From Seribacter sp963934295 (GTDB lineage: Bacteria; Verrucomicrobiota; Verrucomicrobiia; Opitutales; Seribacteraceae): a DNA stretch of 64,000 nucleotides. Shown one piece after another: positions 57,438 through 64,000 of this stretch; within the stretch, counting starts at the first letter, position 1; the number at the start of each line of letters is the position of its first letter. Below the pieces are notes generated by a model that was not told the origin of the DNA, made no database searches, and saw nothing but the letters and a program-made list of their open reading frames with translations. A program made the position numbers and the translations under genes. Location: contig CAWVXY010000011.1 in the NCBI GenBank assembly GCA_963934295.1, forward strand, positions 1 through 64,000. The letters run 5' to 3'.

Positions 57438-58194
57438 AGTAACCAAAGCAAATGTTGAAAGCAATTATACGGGTTTTATAACGGTTCGAACAACTTCTTC
57501 TAGGTTGCCCAATAAGTGCCTACTTGAGTTTGGAAAAGAAACTGTTATCAGTCATGTTATAAAGCGTTCTCTAAATTCTGGTATCCGTCCAATTTTGTGC
57601 ACGACTAGAGATTCAAGTGATGATATAATTGAGAAAACTGCACACGAACTGAATGTCTCCTGCTTTCGTGGGTCGAAGGATAATAAATTACAACGTTGGT
57701 ACGATTGTGCGGAGGAGTTTCAAGTTAATCATTTTCACACAATAGATGCAGATGATCCATTTTTTGATGGAGCAGAAATGATTGAAAGTCTCAATCTATT
57801 AGTAACAAAGGGATATGATGTGATTTGTCCAACAGAGTCAAGTTCTTCGGGAGGTGCAAGTGTGGGGTATTCATTGACGAAAAGTATCGTAAAACAAGCC
57901 ATCAAGGGAACCAATTACGATACTGATACGGAGATGATGTGGGGATTCCTGGAAAAGGTTAGTGGCATCAAGATGATCATTCTTCCAGAAGGTCAAAAGG
58001 ATGATTTAAAGCTACGCTTAACATTAGATTATGAAGAAGATTATTGGCTTCTAAGTACATTGGTGCGAATATTAGGAAATAATGTCTCAAGAGCTCAAAT
58101 TACTGAATTTTTTAAAAAGAATCCTGACTTTAGAAAAATTAATTATTTTCGAAATGAAGAGTGGAAAAATGCTCAAGTTAATAAATCAATATAA
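57430..58194 (+). CDS. SpsF-like cytidylyltransferase family protein
   Basis: The 254-residue protein has the CTP-transferase fold of the SpsF/CMP-sugar group: ITVRTTSSRLPNKCLLEFGKE near residue 16 (the R-x-x-S-R-L-P-x-K nucleotide loop), a mid-part with HTIDADDPFFDG near 98, and a C-terminal region ending in LTLDYEEDYWLL. SpsF proteins are found in Bacillus spore-coat sugar operons together with NeuB-like (SpsE), PseG-like (SpsG) and aminotransferase (SpsC) proteins; all four types occur here. It overlaps the ABC transporter gene by 8 bases. The exact sugar substrate is unknown. Confidence 0.8.
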   Translation: MNEVTKANVESNYTGFITVRTTSSRLPNKCLLEFGKETVISHVIKRSLNSGIRPILCTTRDSSDDIIEKTAHELNVSCFRGSKDNKLQRWYDCAEEFQVNHFHTIDADDPFFDGAEMIESLNLLVTKGYDVICPTESSSSGGASVGYSLTKSIVKQAIKGTNYDTDTEMMWGFLEKVSGIKMIILPEGQKDDLKLRLTLDYEEDYWLLSTLVRILGNNVSRAQITEFFKKNPDFRKINYFRNEEWKNAQVNKSI

Positions 58195-58200
58195 AGTTAA

Positions 58201-59406
58201 ATGAAAAGTGATTACAAAAATGAGTTTGGTAAATTTAATGGCAATGAAGCTGACTATGCCCTTAGAGCCCTTGATTCTGAAACTCCTGAAAATAAAAATT
58301 TCCCGTGGGTTCAAAAACTTGAAGAATCATTTTCAAAAGAAATCGGTTCAAAATACGCTATAGCCGTTAACTCGGGTACATCAGGTCTTCATGCTGCGTT
58401 ATATGCCGCTGGAGTGGGTCCAGGAGATGAGGTAATTCAACCCTCCAAGACTGTTGTGATGGACTCCTATGTTACGATGCATTTAGGAGCTGTTCCTGTA
58501 TTTGTGGACATATGTTCTAAGAGTTGGAATATTGATGCAACGAAGATAGAGCAAAAAATAACCAATAAAACCAAGGCCATTATCGTTGTTTCTCTCTATG
58601 GTCTGCCGGTGGATATTGATCCGATCTTGGAAATTGCATCCAAGTATAATCTGACAGTCATCGACGACTCGGCAGAAACATTAATGACTCGATACAAGAA
58701 TGGCTATGCCGGAACTCATTCACATATTGGTGTATATAGCTTTGAAAAATCCAAGCACATGACTTCTGGCAGTGAAGGCGGCATGCTTATTACATCAGAC
58801 GAAGACCTCGCTGTTCGAGCACGTAAATTTGCAGGTATCGGTTACAAGGGATTAACTGCTCAAGCCGGGAGGACGAGCTTAGCATCTTCAGTCTATCAAA
58901 ATCCAGATTATGAGCGTTTTGATACCATAGGTTTTAATTATAGGATGAACGCAATAACTGCTGCAATTGGCTTAGCCCAATTTGAGCGTATTGATGAATT
59001 GGTTGAGAGAAGAAAAAAAGTAGGAAAGTACTTTCTGCAAGCAGTTGGTGGTTGTGATTGGATAGAAACTCAGGAGATTCCTAATTACTCAGATCATGCC
59101 TATTTTACTTTCGGTTTGTTATACAAAGGGGAAGAAGTTCAAGGAGTAAGCTGGAAAACTTTTTATGATCGTTATAAAGAAATGGGAGGCGATGGTTTTT
59201 ATGCATGTTGGAAACCGCCTTACATGGAACCTTCGCTTAGGGGTAAGGAAATGGGTGGGCAAGTTTTCGATAGTGGGTTGTGCCCGATTGCAGAAGATTA
59301 TCAAAAAAAGATAATGGCCTTTAAATCAAACTACAGGGATTTAAATGAAGCTGAGTTACAAGCCAATTTACTAAGCAAATTAATTAAGGAAATAGATAAT
59401 ATCTAG
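58201..59406 (+). CDS. PLP-dependent sugar aminotransferase, DegT family (second copy, SpsC-like)
   Basis: The 401-residue protein is a DegT/DnrJ/EryC1/StrS transaminase distinct from the WbpE-like one: AVNSGTSGLHAALYAAGVGPGDEVI near residue 56, VIDDSAETLMTRYKNG near 155, PLP-lysine segment FEKSKHMTSGSEGGM near 181, FDTIGFNYRMNAITAAIGL near 240. It would aminate a 4-keto nucleotide sugar on the way to a diamino-trideoxy nonulosonate (PseC/LegC/SpsC-type step, inferred from neighbours). The DSAETL motif differs from the DAAQ of WbpE. It starts 7 bases after the SpsF-like gene. Confidence 0.87.
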   Translation: MKSDYKNEFGKFNGNEADYALRALDSETPENKNFPWVQKLEESFSKEIGSKYAIAVNSGTSGLHAALYAAGVGPGDEVIQPSKTVVMDSYVTMHLGAVPVFVDICSKSWNIDATKIEQKITNKTKAIIVVSLYGLPVDIDPILEIASKYNLTVIDDSAETLMTRYKNGYAGTHSHIGVYSFEKSKHMTSGSEGGMLITSDEDLAVRARKFAGIGYKGLTAQAGRTSLASSVYQNPDYERFDTIGFNYRMNAITAAIGLAQFERIDELVERRKKVGKYFLQAVGGCDWIETQEIPNYSDHAYFTFGLLYKGEEVQGVSWKTFYDRYKEMGGDGFYACWKPPYMEPSLRGKEMGGQVFDSGLCPIAEDYQKKIMAFKSNYRDLNEAELQANLLSKLIKEIDNI

Positions 59407-59438
59407 ACTTTCTTGCTATTTCTACTTTTAAAAATTTA

Positions 59439-60287
59439 TTGAAAATAAAAGGAAATATTAATAAATACGGCTTTTCTCAAGGTCGACTCACCGTTCCTTA
59501 TAACGGTGAACTTCAATGTTTTCCCCAAAACGAATGGCAAAATGAATTTATAAATGCGGGATTGCTAGGATGTTCGTTTATAGAACTGCTTATTGAGCGA
59601 GAAAGAAATCATTCGAATCCAATTTGGTCTTTGGTTGGAAGGAAGGAAATATTAGATCTTTGTTTTGCAAATAAAATGCTCACTTATTCGATTTGTTTAG
59701 ATTATATAATAGATAATCCACTCTTAGATGATCCTGGTAAAAGTACTTTTAGTTGCATTATGGAGTGTTTGGAAGTTGCGGCAGAATTAAATTGTAGTGT
59801 TATAATTTTGCCTCTTTTAGAGAAAAGTAATTTGAGTAAAATTAATTTCACCCAAATGTCCAAAATTCTTAGAGATGTAGCAACTGTAGCCCAAAAATAT
59901 GATATTTTGTTATGTGTAGAATGTTTAGTTTCAGCTACTGAGCTAAATGAGTTTATTTCCTTAGTTAATATGAAAAATGTTAAAGCAGTTTTTGATACTG
60001 GAAATCGGGTCTTAGAAACACCTGACCTTTATAATGAAATTTTAATTTTATCAGAAAATTTGGGACATGTTCATATTAAAGATAAAGATCGTACGGGTAA
60101 CAATGTAATATTGGGTTCCGGGTTGGTTGATTTTTGCGGAGTTTTTTCAGCCTTAGAAATTATTGGCTATGAAGGTCCATTGAACTTTGAAACTAACAGA
60201 GGTTCTATCCCTTTAGATACTGCAAAACATAACATTAACTTTTGTGAATTCTTTGCAATGAATCAAAGAAATAGTAAAACAAACTAA
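59439..60287 (+). CDS. Sugar phosphate isomerase/epimerase, xylose-isomerase-like TIM barrel
   Basis: The 282-residue protein resembles the AP-endonuclease-2/xylose-isomerase-like TIM barrels: FSQGRLTVPYN near the start, GCSFIELLIERE near 45, VCVECLVSATE near 165 (metal Glu), VFDTGNR near 186 (Asp), GHVHIKDKDRTGNN near 209 (His) and FETNRG near 257 (Glu). These are the metal ligands of the family. Members isomerise or epimerise sugars, and are found in nonulosonate and spore-coat sugar loci. It starts with TTG at 59439 in a very AT-rich stretch. Substrate unknown. Confidence 0.78.
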   Translation: MKIKGNINKYGFSQGRLTVPYNGELQCFPQNEWQNEFINAGLLGCSFIELLIERERNHSNPIWSLVGRKEILDLCFANKMLTYSICLDYIIDNPLLDDPGKSTFSCIMECLEVAAELNCSVIILPLLEKSNLSKINFTQMSKILRDVATVAQKYDILLCVECLVSATELNEFISLVNMKNVKAVFDTGNRVLETPDLYNEILILSENLGHVHIKDKDRTGNNVILGSGLVDFCGVFSALEIIGYEGPLNFETNRGSIPLDTAKHNINFCEFFAMNQRNSKTN

Positions 60288-60296
60288 AATATTCAT

Positions 60297-61004
60297 ATGA
60301 TAAATAAAATATGTTTAATAACAGGAGCAAGCAAAGGAATTGGATGGTCAATTGTTAAGAGACTATTGGAGAGTGGTGCCATTGTTTGTGCTACTTCAAG
60401 CAATTCGCAGAACTTATCCAATTTAAAGAATGACTTTGATCAATACAAAGAAAACTTGCACACCTTTATCGCGGACCTTACCTCTACATCAGATGTAAAT
60501 AATTTATGCGAATCTGTTAGCAAAAAGATTGGAGATATTGATATTCTTATCAATAATGCAGGTGTTCTTCATTTGGAAAGTTTAGAAAATTCATCTGACG
60601 AATTACTAAGAAAAAGTTTTGAAGTTAATTTTTTTGCACCTTTCGCACTGACTCGATTTTTTTCTAAGTCTATGGTCGAAAAAAAACAAGGCTGTATAAT
60701 CAATATATGTTCTTCCAGTTCTTATACAGGTGGCGGAGCTCCTGAGCATTGTATTTATGCTTCAACAAAACATGCATTATTGGGCTTCTCTCGTGCGTTA
60801 GACGAGGAGTTGCGATCGTCGAATATTCGCGTTGGCACTATTTCACCAGCGGGAGTATCTACTGATATGATGGGAGATCGTGCTGATTTAGATCATACTA
60901 GTTTTATGACTGCCGATGAAGTAGCAGCCGGAGTTATGTTTTTATTAAACAGTGATGGGCAAGGCATAGTTTACGAAATGAGGATGTGGCGTAAGAATAG
61001 GTAA
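60297..61004 (+). CDS. Short-chain dehydrogenase/reductase (FabG-like)
   Basis: The 235-residue classical SDR has the NAD(P) motif TGASKGIGWSIV (residues 9-20), NNAGVLH near 86, Ser of CSSSS near 138 and catalytic YASTK (about 154-158) followed by SPAGVSTDMMG. It ends at 235, slightly short. Within this locus it may reduce or oxidise a keto-sugar, or a keto group on a carrier-bound acyl chain; the neighbouring ACP fusion keeps the second option open. It begins 10 bases after the isomerase-like gene. The function is unassigned beyond the family. Confidence 0.85.
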   Translation: MINKICLITGASKGIGWSIVKRLLESGAIVCATSSNSQNLSNLKNDFDQYKENLHTFIADLTSTSDVNNLCESVSKKIGDIDILINNAGVLHLESLENSSDELLRKSFEVNFFAPFALTRFFSKSMVEKKQGCIINICSSSSYTGGGAPEHCIYASTKHALLGFSRALDEELRSSNIRVGTISPAGVSTDMMGDRADLDHTSFMTADEVAAGVMFLLNSDGQGIVYEMRMWRKNR

Positions 61005-61036
61005 TAATTTAAAAGTATATTTTCTTAAAAAAATTA

Positions 61037-61870
61037 ATGGTAATTAGTACTTATAATTTGTCTGGTAAAACAGCACTTGTAACAGGCTCGGCTGGTTTGC
61101 TAGGAATTTCCCATGCGAAAGCCTTGCTTGCATCAGGTGCCCAAGTAATTCTAACTGATTTAAATCAAAAGGCTTTGGATGAAGCAGAGCAAATTATTGG
61201 TAAAGAAAGTGTTTCTAGGAACTTTCAATCTCATCTGATGGATGTTACTTCTGAAGTTAGTATTTCTCAACTTGCTTCAAAATTAAGTTCATTGGATACC
61301 AAAATTGATATACTCGTAAACAATGCTGCAATAAATCCGACATCAAGTTCGATAAGCGAAGGAAAGAGGACTACACGCCTGGAAAATTTCTCGCTTGATC
61401 GTTGGAACCAAGAACTCTCAGTCGGTCTAACCGGCGCCTTCTTGTGTAGTAAAGTTTTTGGTTCAGCTATGGCATCAGATGGTTTAGGCGGCGTAATACT
61501 TAATATTGCTTCAGATTTATCTGTAATTGCACCAAACCAAAGTCTTTATAAACAAGCCAATTTGCCTGATGATATGCAGGCTGTTAAACCAATTACCTAT
61601 TCTGTAATTAAGACAGGATTGATTGGACTAACGCGTTACCTGGCAACTTATTGGTCGGATAAGGGAGTTCGTTGTAATGCACTTAGTCCTGGAGGAGTAT
61701 ATACTGGACAAGACGAAGAATTTGTTAATCGATTGCAAGATTTGATCCCAATGGGGAGAATGGCAAAGGTGGATGAATATCAAGGGGTAATTCAGTTTTT
61801 ATGTTCTGATGCTTCAGCCTACATGAATGGCCAAAATATTGTCATAGATGGTGGTCGGTCTATTATTTAG
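61037..61870 (+). CDS. Short-chain dehydrogenase/reductase (PtmA-like)
   Basis: The 277-residue classical SDR has TGSAGLLGISHAK (residues 16-28), LVNNAAINPTSSS near 95, catalytic Ser and YSVIK (about 193-197), and a C-terminal GQNIVIDGGRSI typical of FabG-like proteins. The motif layout and neighbouring genes resemble PtmA, a flagellin-modification SDR of Campylobacter tied to legionaminic acid; this is a likeness, not proof. It lies 32 bases after the other SDR gene and 21 bases before the GNAT-ACP fusion. Two SDRs in tandem suggest two reductive or oxidative steps. Confidence 0.83.
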   Translation: MVISTYNLSGKTALVTGSAGLLGISHAKALLASGAQVILTDLNQKALDEAEQIIGKESVSRNFQSHLMDVTSEVSISQLASKLSSLDTKIDILVNNAAINPTSSSISEGKRTTRLENFSLDRWNQELSVGLTGAFLCSKVFGSAMASDGLGGVILNIASDLSVIAPNQSLYKQANLPDDMQAVKPITYSVIKTGLIGLTRYLATYWSDKGVRCNALSPGGVYTGQDEEFVNRLQDLIPMGRMAKVDEYQGVIQFLCSDASAYMNGQNIVIDGGRSII

Positions 61871-61891
61871 TGAAATTTTAATAAGAAGAAA

Positions 61892-62752
61892 ATGCTTACA
61901 AAAACCGATTTTTATAAAAGATTTTCAACGGTAATTCCCGGTGAATCTGATTTAACAGATTCTTTTGATATAAGTTTTTTTCCCCTTTCCATGGATGGAG
62001 CTGAAGAAATGAACCGATATTCCGTAAAAGAATGCTTTTATGAATTTCTCGAATATCCACCTTTCAAAAATTTAGCTGACACAACTCAATACCTTAAAAA
62101 GTTATTTAAACGAATGGAAGGAGGGGGAGATTCTCAAAATTCAATGTATTGGTTTGTTCGTAGAAAAAGTGATAACTATTTAATTGGATCAGCATGCCTT
62201 GTCAGTCTTGATTATGAACGTCAATCAGTTGAGTGGGGTTATGGAATTGATCCTGAGTTTTGGGGCCATGGATACATTTTACAATTACAGGAAATCCTTA
62301 AAGCTTTTGTTTTTGAGACTCTTGAGCTTAACCGTTTACACGGGATCACCATGGTCACCAACTTGAGAACTATCGAGTCAGTCAAATCTGCAGGTATGGT
62401 GCGTGAGGGAATTGCGAAAGATTTTTACTGCAAGAGCGGCAAATTTATAGATGGTTGGAGGTATTCCATGACTAAGTCAGTTTATAATGATATCAGTAAT
62501 TCATCAAAATTAGACATTGATTTCAATGGTTTAACGCAGAGCATCTTGAATTTGATATCAGACTTGTTTCCAGAGGATGAAATAGATGAGAATTCTTCCA
62601 TGATTGAAACGATTGGTTGGGATTCTCTTGGTCATATTAGAGTCATTATGGCTATTAAAGAAAAACTTGGAGTGACTTTTACTCCTACCGAAATTGCGAA
62701 TGCGAATTCTGTAAAATCAATTATTGAAATAATTGAATCAAAGAATAATTAG
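61892..62752 (+). CDS. GNAT N-acetyltransferase fused to an acyl carrier protein domain
   Basis: The 286-residue protein is a fusion. Residues 1-200 are a RimJ/RimL-type GNAT acyltransferase: NYLIGSACLV near 95, the acyl-CoA-binding region VEWGYGIDPEFWGHGYILQLQEIL near 112, NRLHGITMVTNLRTIESVKSAGM near 147. Residues 210-286 are an acyl carrier protein with the phosphopantetheine site GWDSLGH (Ser245) and the four-helix pattern ending in SVKSIIEIIESK. Carrier domains normally hold an acyl or aminoacyl thioester, so this enzyme could receive its acyl group from the carrier on the same chain. The adenylation enzyme gene follows 11 bases on and could load it. A sugar amine is the likely acceptor (inference). 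Confidence 0.88.
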   Translation: MLTKTDFYKRFSTVIPGESDLTDSFDISFFPLSMDGAEEMNRYSVKECFYEFLEYPPFKNLADTTQYLKKLFKRMEGGGDSQNSMYWFVRRKSDNYLIGSACLVSLDYERQSVEWGYGIDPEFWGHGYILQLQEILKAFVFETLELNRLHGITMVTNLRTIESVKSAGMVREGIAKDFYCKSGKFIDGWRYSMTKSVYNDISNSSKLDIDFNGLTQSILNLISDLFPEDEIDENSSMIETIGWDSLGHIRVIMAIKEKLGVTFTPTEIANANSVKSIIEIIESKNN

Positions 62753-62763
62753 TCGATCACTAC

Positions 62764-64000
62764 TTGAATAGCACGGTAAAACACTTATTTGATTTAAAGA
62801 ATTCGTGCCCTGATTTAACTGCTTTGAAGATTGGGGAGAGAACAATTTCATATGCCGAATTAATTGAAAAATCAATGCTGGTTGCAAACGGATTGATTGA
62901 GTGCGGTGCCAATAACGAAACCATTGGTTTAGTTGGTCAGCGCAAAGCATCCTCATATATAGGTATTCTTGGCATTTTATTTGCCGGATGTAATTTTACC
63001 CCAATCAACCCAAAATATAATGTAGCTAGAATTCGGTCCATTTTTAATAATTCAAAAATCCGATTTTTGGTCGGCGAAAATGAGGATATTAATAAATTAG
63101 AATTTTCAAATTTGTCTGATATTGATGCATGTATTTTACCTGAGGGAGATTCACTTAAAAACAGTGCTCTTCGTGTCCTCGTAGCAAGCACCTTAAGTAA
63201 TCTTGGTCATTTGAGTGTTCCGAAAGTTAACGAATTGGCTGACCTTGCCTACATTAATTACACTTCAGGTTCTACAGGTACCCCCAAAGGAGTAATGGTT
63301 TCTCACAGTAATCTTCTTTCATTCTTGAAAAACATGAAAAAGATTTACACTTTAGAATCAGGATTTAAAGCATCTCAAACTTTTGACTTCAGCTTTGATC
63401 CATCCGTTTCGGATATATTCTTCACATGGGCAAACAAGGGGGTTCTTTGCGTTTTGCCAGAGAGCGAAATCATGGTGCCAACAGATTTTATAATTCGTGA
63501 GAATATTACTTATTGGAACTCAGTTCCATCAATAGCACGGTTTATGTTAAATACTGGTAACTTACACCCTAATTCTTTTCCGGAACTTAGATATAGTATG
63601 TTTTGTGGCGAGCAGTTTCCAGTAGACTTGGCGAATGCGTGGAGACTCGCAGCTCCTAATAGTACAATTGAAAACTTGTATGGACCTACTGAGGCTACAG
63701 TTTACATCTCCCGTTACGAATATTTGAAAGATGATGAAAGAAAGACATTCCATAATGGGATTGTTCCCATTGGAAATGTATTTCCAAAACACTCAGTCAA
63801 ATTGATAACTGAAGAAGGAGAAGTCGTTGAATCCGAGAAGGGTGAAATAATTTTTTCCGGACCTCAAGTAACTCTAGGATATTTAAATAATCAGCACAAA
63901 ACTGATGAATCATTTGTTCATTTTGATTGGGACAAAGATAATAATATTTGGTACAAGACTGGCGATATAGGATTTTTCAACTCTAATTATGACTTAGAGT
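62764..64000 (+). CDS. AMP-forming acyl/amino-acid adenylation enzyme (NRPS A-domain-like), runs off right edge
   Basis: The frame starts with TTG at 62764 and is open to the window end (412 residues so far). It is an ANL-superfamily adenylation enzyme with core motifs in order: phosphate loop YTSGSTGTPKG at 166-176, NLYGPTE at 304-310 (A5), SGPQVTLGYLNN near 365 and YKTGD at 397-401 (A7). These are the amino-acid adenylation (DltA/NRPS A-domain) type rather than the fatty-acid CoA ligase type. It would activate a carboxylic or amino acid as an adenylate and load it onto the ACP domain of the preceding gene. Its end and any following domains lie past the edge. Confidence 0.88.
   Translation, partial: MNSTVKHLFDLKNSCPDLTALKIGERTISYAELIEKSMLVANGLIECGANNETIGLVGQRKASSYIGILGILFAGCNFTPINPKYNVARIRSIFNNSKIRFLVGENEDINKLEFSNLSDIDACILPEGDSLKNSALRVLVASTLSNLGHLSVPKVNELADLAYINYTSGSTGTPKGVMVSHSNLLSFLKNMKKIYTLESGFKASQTFDFSFDPSVSDIFFTWANKGVLCVLPESEIMVPTDFIIRENITYWNSVPSIARFMLNTGNLHPNSFPELRYSMFCGEQFPVDLANAWRLAAPNSTIENLYGPTEATVYISRYEYLKDDERKTFHNGIVPIGNVFPKHSVKLITEEGEVVESEKGEIIFSGPQVTLGYLNNQHKTDESFVHFDWDKDNNIWYKTGDIGFFNSNYDLE

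Noticed and set aside
1..64000. CRISPR arrays, insertion sequences, toxin-antitoxin or restriction systems
   Set aside because: No regularly spaced repeats, transposase motifs or paired defence genes were seen on either strand.

Overview
The window is one continuous, gene-dense bacterial chromosome segment. It is AT-rich and has no rRNA or tRNA genes, insertion sequences, phage genes or CRISPR arrays. No stretch longer than about 300 bases lacks a gene. The longest gaps are 11378-11583 and 16652-16839; both are AT-rich and I see no gene in either. The gene set suggests a Gram-negative, probably marine member of the Verrucomicrobiota, Opitutae-like. Pointers are the split purS/purQ/purL, a long PurF, small Trp-rich C-terminal domains on secreted proteins, a formylglycine-enzyme-like secreted protein, two-partner secretion and Wzi/SLBB capsule export. 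This is an inference, about 70% sure. Most start codons have no Shine-Dalgarno sequence, and TTG, GTG and possibly CTG starts are common.

Layout. (1) 1-5.7 kb, housekeeping: the 3' end of metK and ahcY (methyl cycle), obg, two tiny proteins, a secreted nuclease/phosphatase-fold protein and yaaA. (2) 5.8-16.7 kb, envelope and secreted proteins: three coiled-coil proteins ending in the same Trp-rich domain surround a formylglycine-enzyme-like protein with Ca-loop insertions; then a TerB-like protein and a two-partner secretion operon (TpsB, short TpsA, a membrane-anchored protein, a FecR-like protein). (3) 16.8-25.2 kb, a ten-gene Mrp/Mbh-type cation/proton antiporter operon. It has no full-length MrpA but three MrpD/NuoL-type subunits, and its MrpC carries a long histone-like basic tail. 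(4) 25.2-34.5 kb: a lone glycosyltransferase, a lytic transglycosylase, a Xer recombinase, a purine operon (purS, FAH-family gene, purQ, purL, purF) and an HNH protein. (5) 34.5-39 kb: a GAF-GAF histidine kinase and, convergent with it, glnD. (6) 39.1 kb to the right edge: a surface polysaccharide locus that continues beyond the window.

The polysaccharide locus opens with export and chain-length functions (Wzi-like, SLBB exporter, a GbsR/MarR-like regulator, Wzz-like). Next comes a nearly complete wbpA/wbpB/wbpD/wbpE set for UDP-2,3-diacetamido-2,3-dideoxyglucuronic acid, together with a UDP-sugar epimerase and gmd. From about 50.9 kb the DNA looks more AT-rich and encodes nonulosonic (sialic-like) acid chemistry. 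The genes are a GmhA-like isomerase, a KdsC-like phosphatase, two NeuB-family synthases (one without the SAF domain), a CMP-sugar synthetase fused to a PseG-like domain, an ABC flippase, an SpsF-like cytidylyltransferase, a second aminotransferase, a TIM-barrel isomerase and two SDRs. Last come a GNAT acetyltransferase fused to an acyl carrier protein and an NRPS-type adenylation enzyme.

The most unusual part is this right end (61.9-64 kb). An adenylation enzyme beside a GNAT-ACP fusion, inside a sialic-like sugar operon, suggests that an acyl or aminoacyl group is activated, loaded on the carrier and passed in cis to an amino-sugar. This would be carrier-protein-dependent N-acylation of a nonulosonic acid precursor. 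It is a hypothesis drawn from domain order and context.
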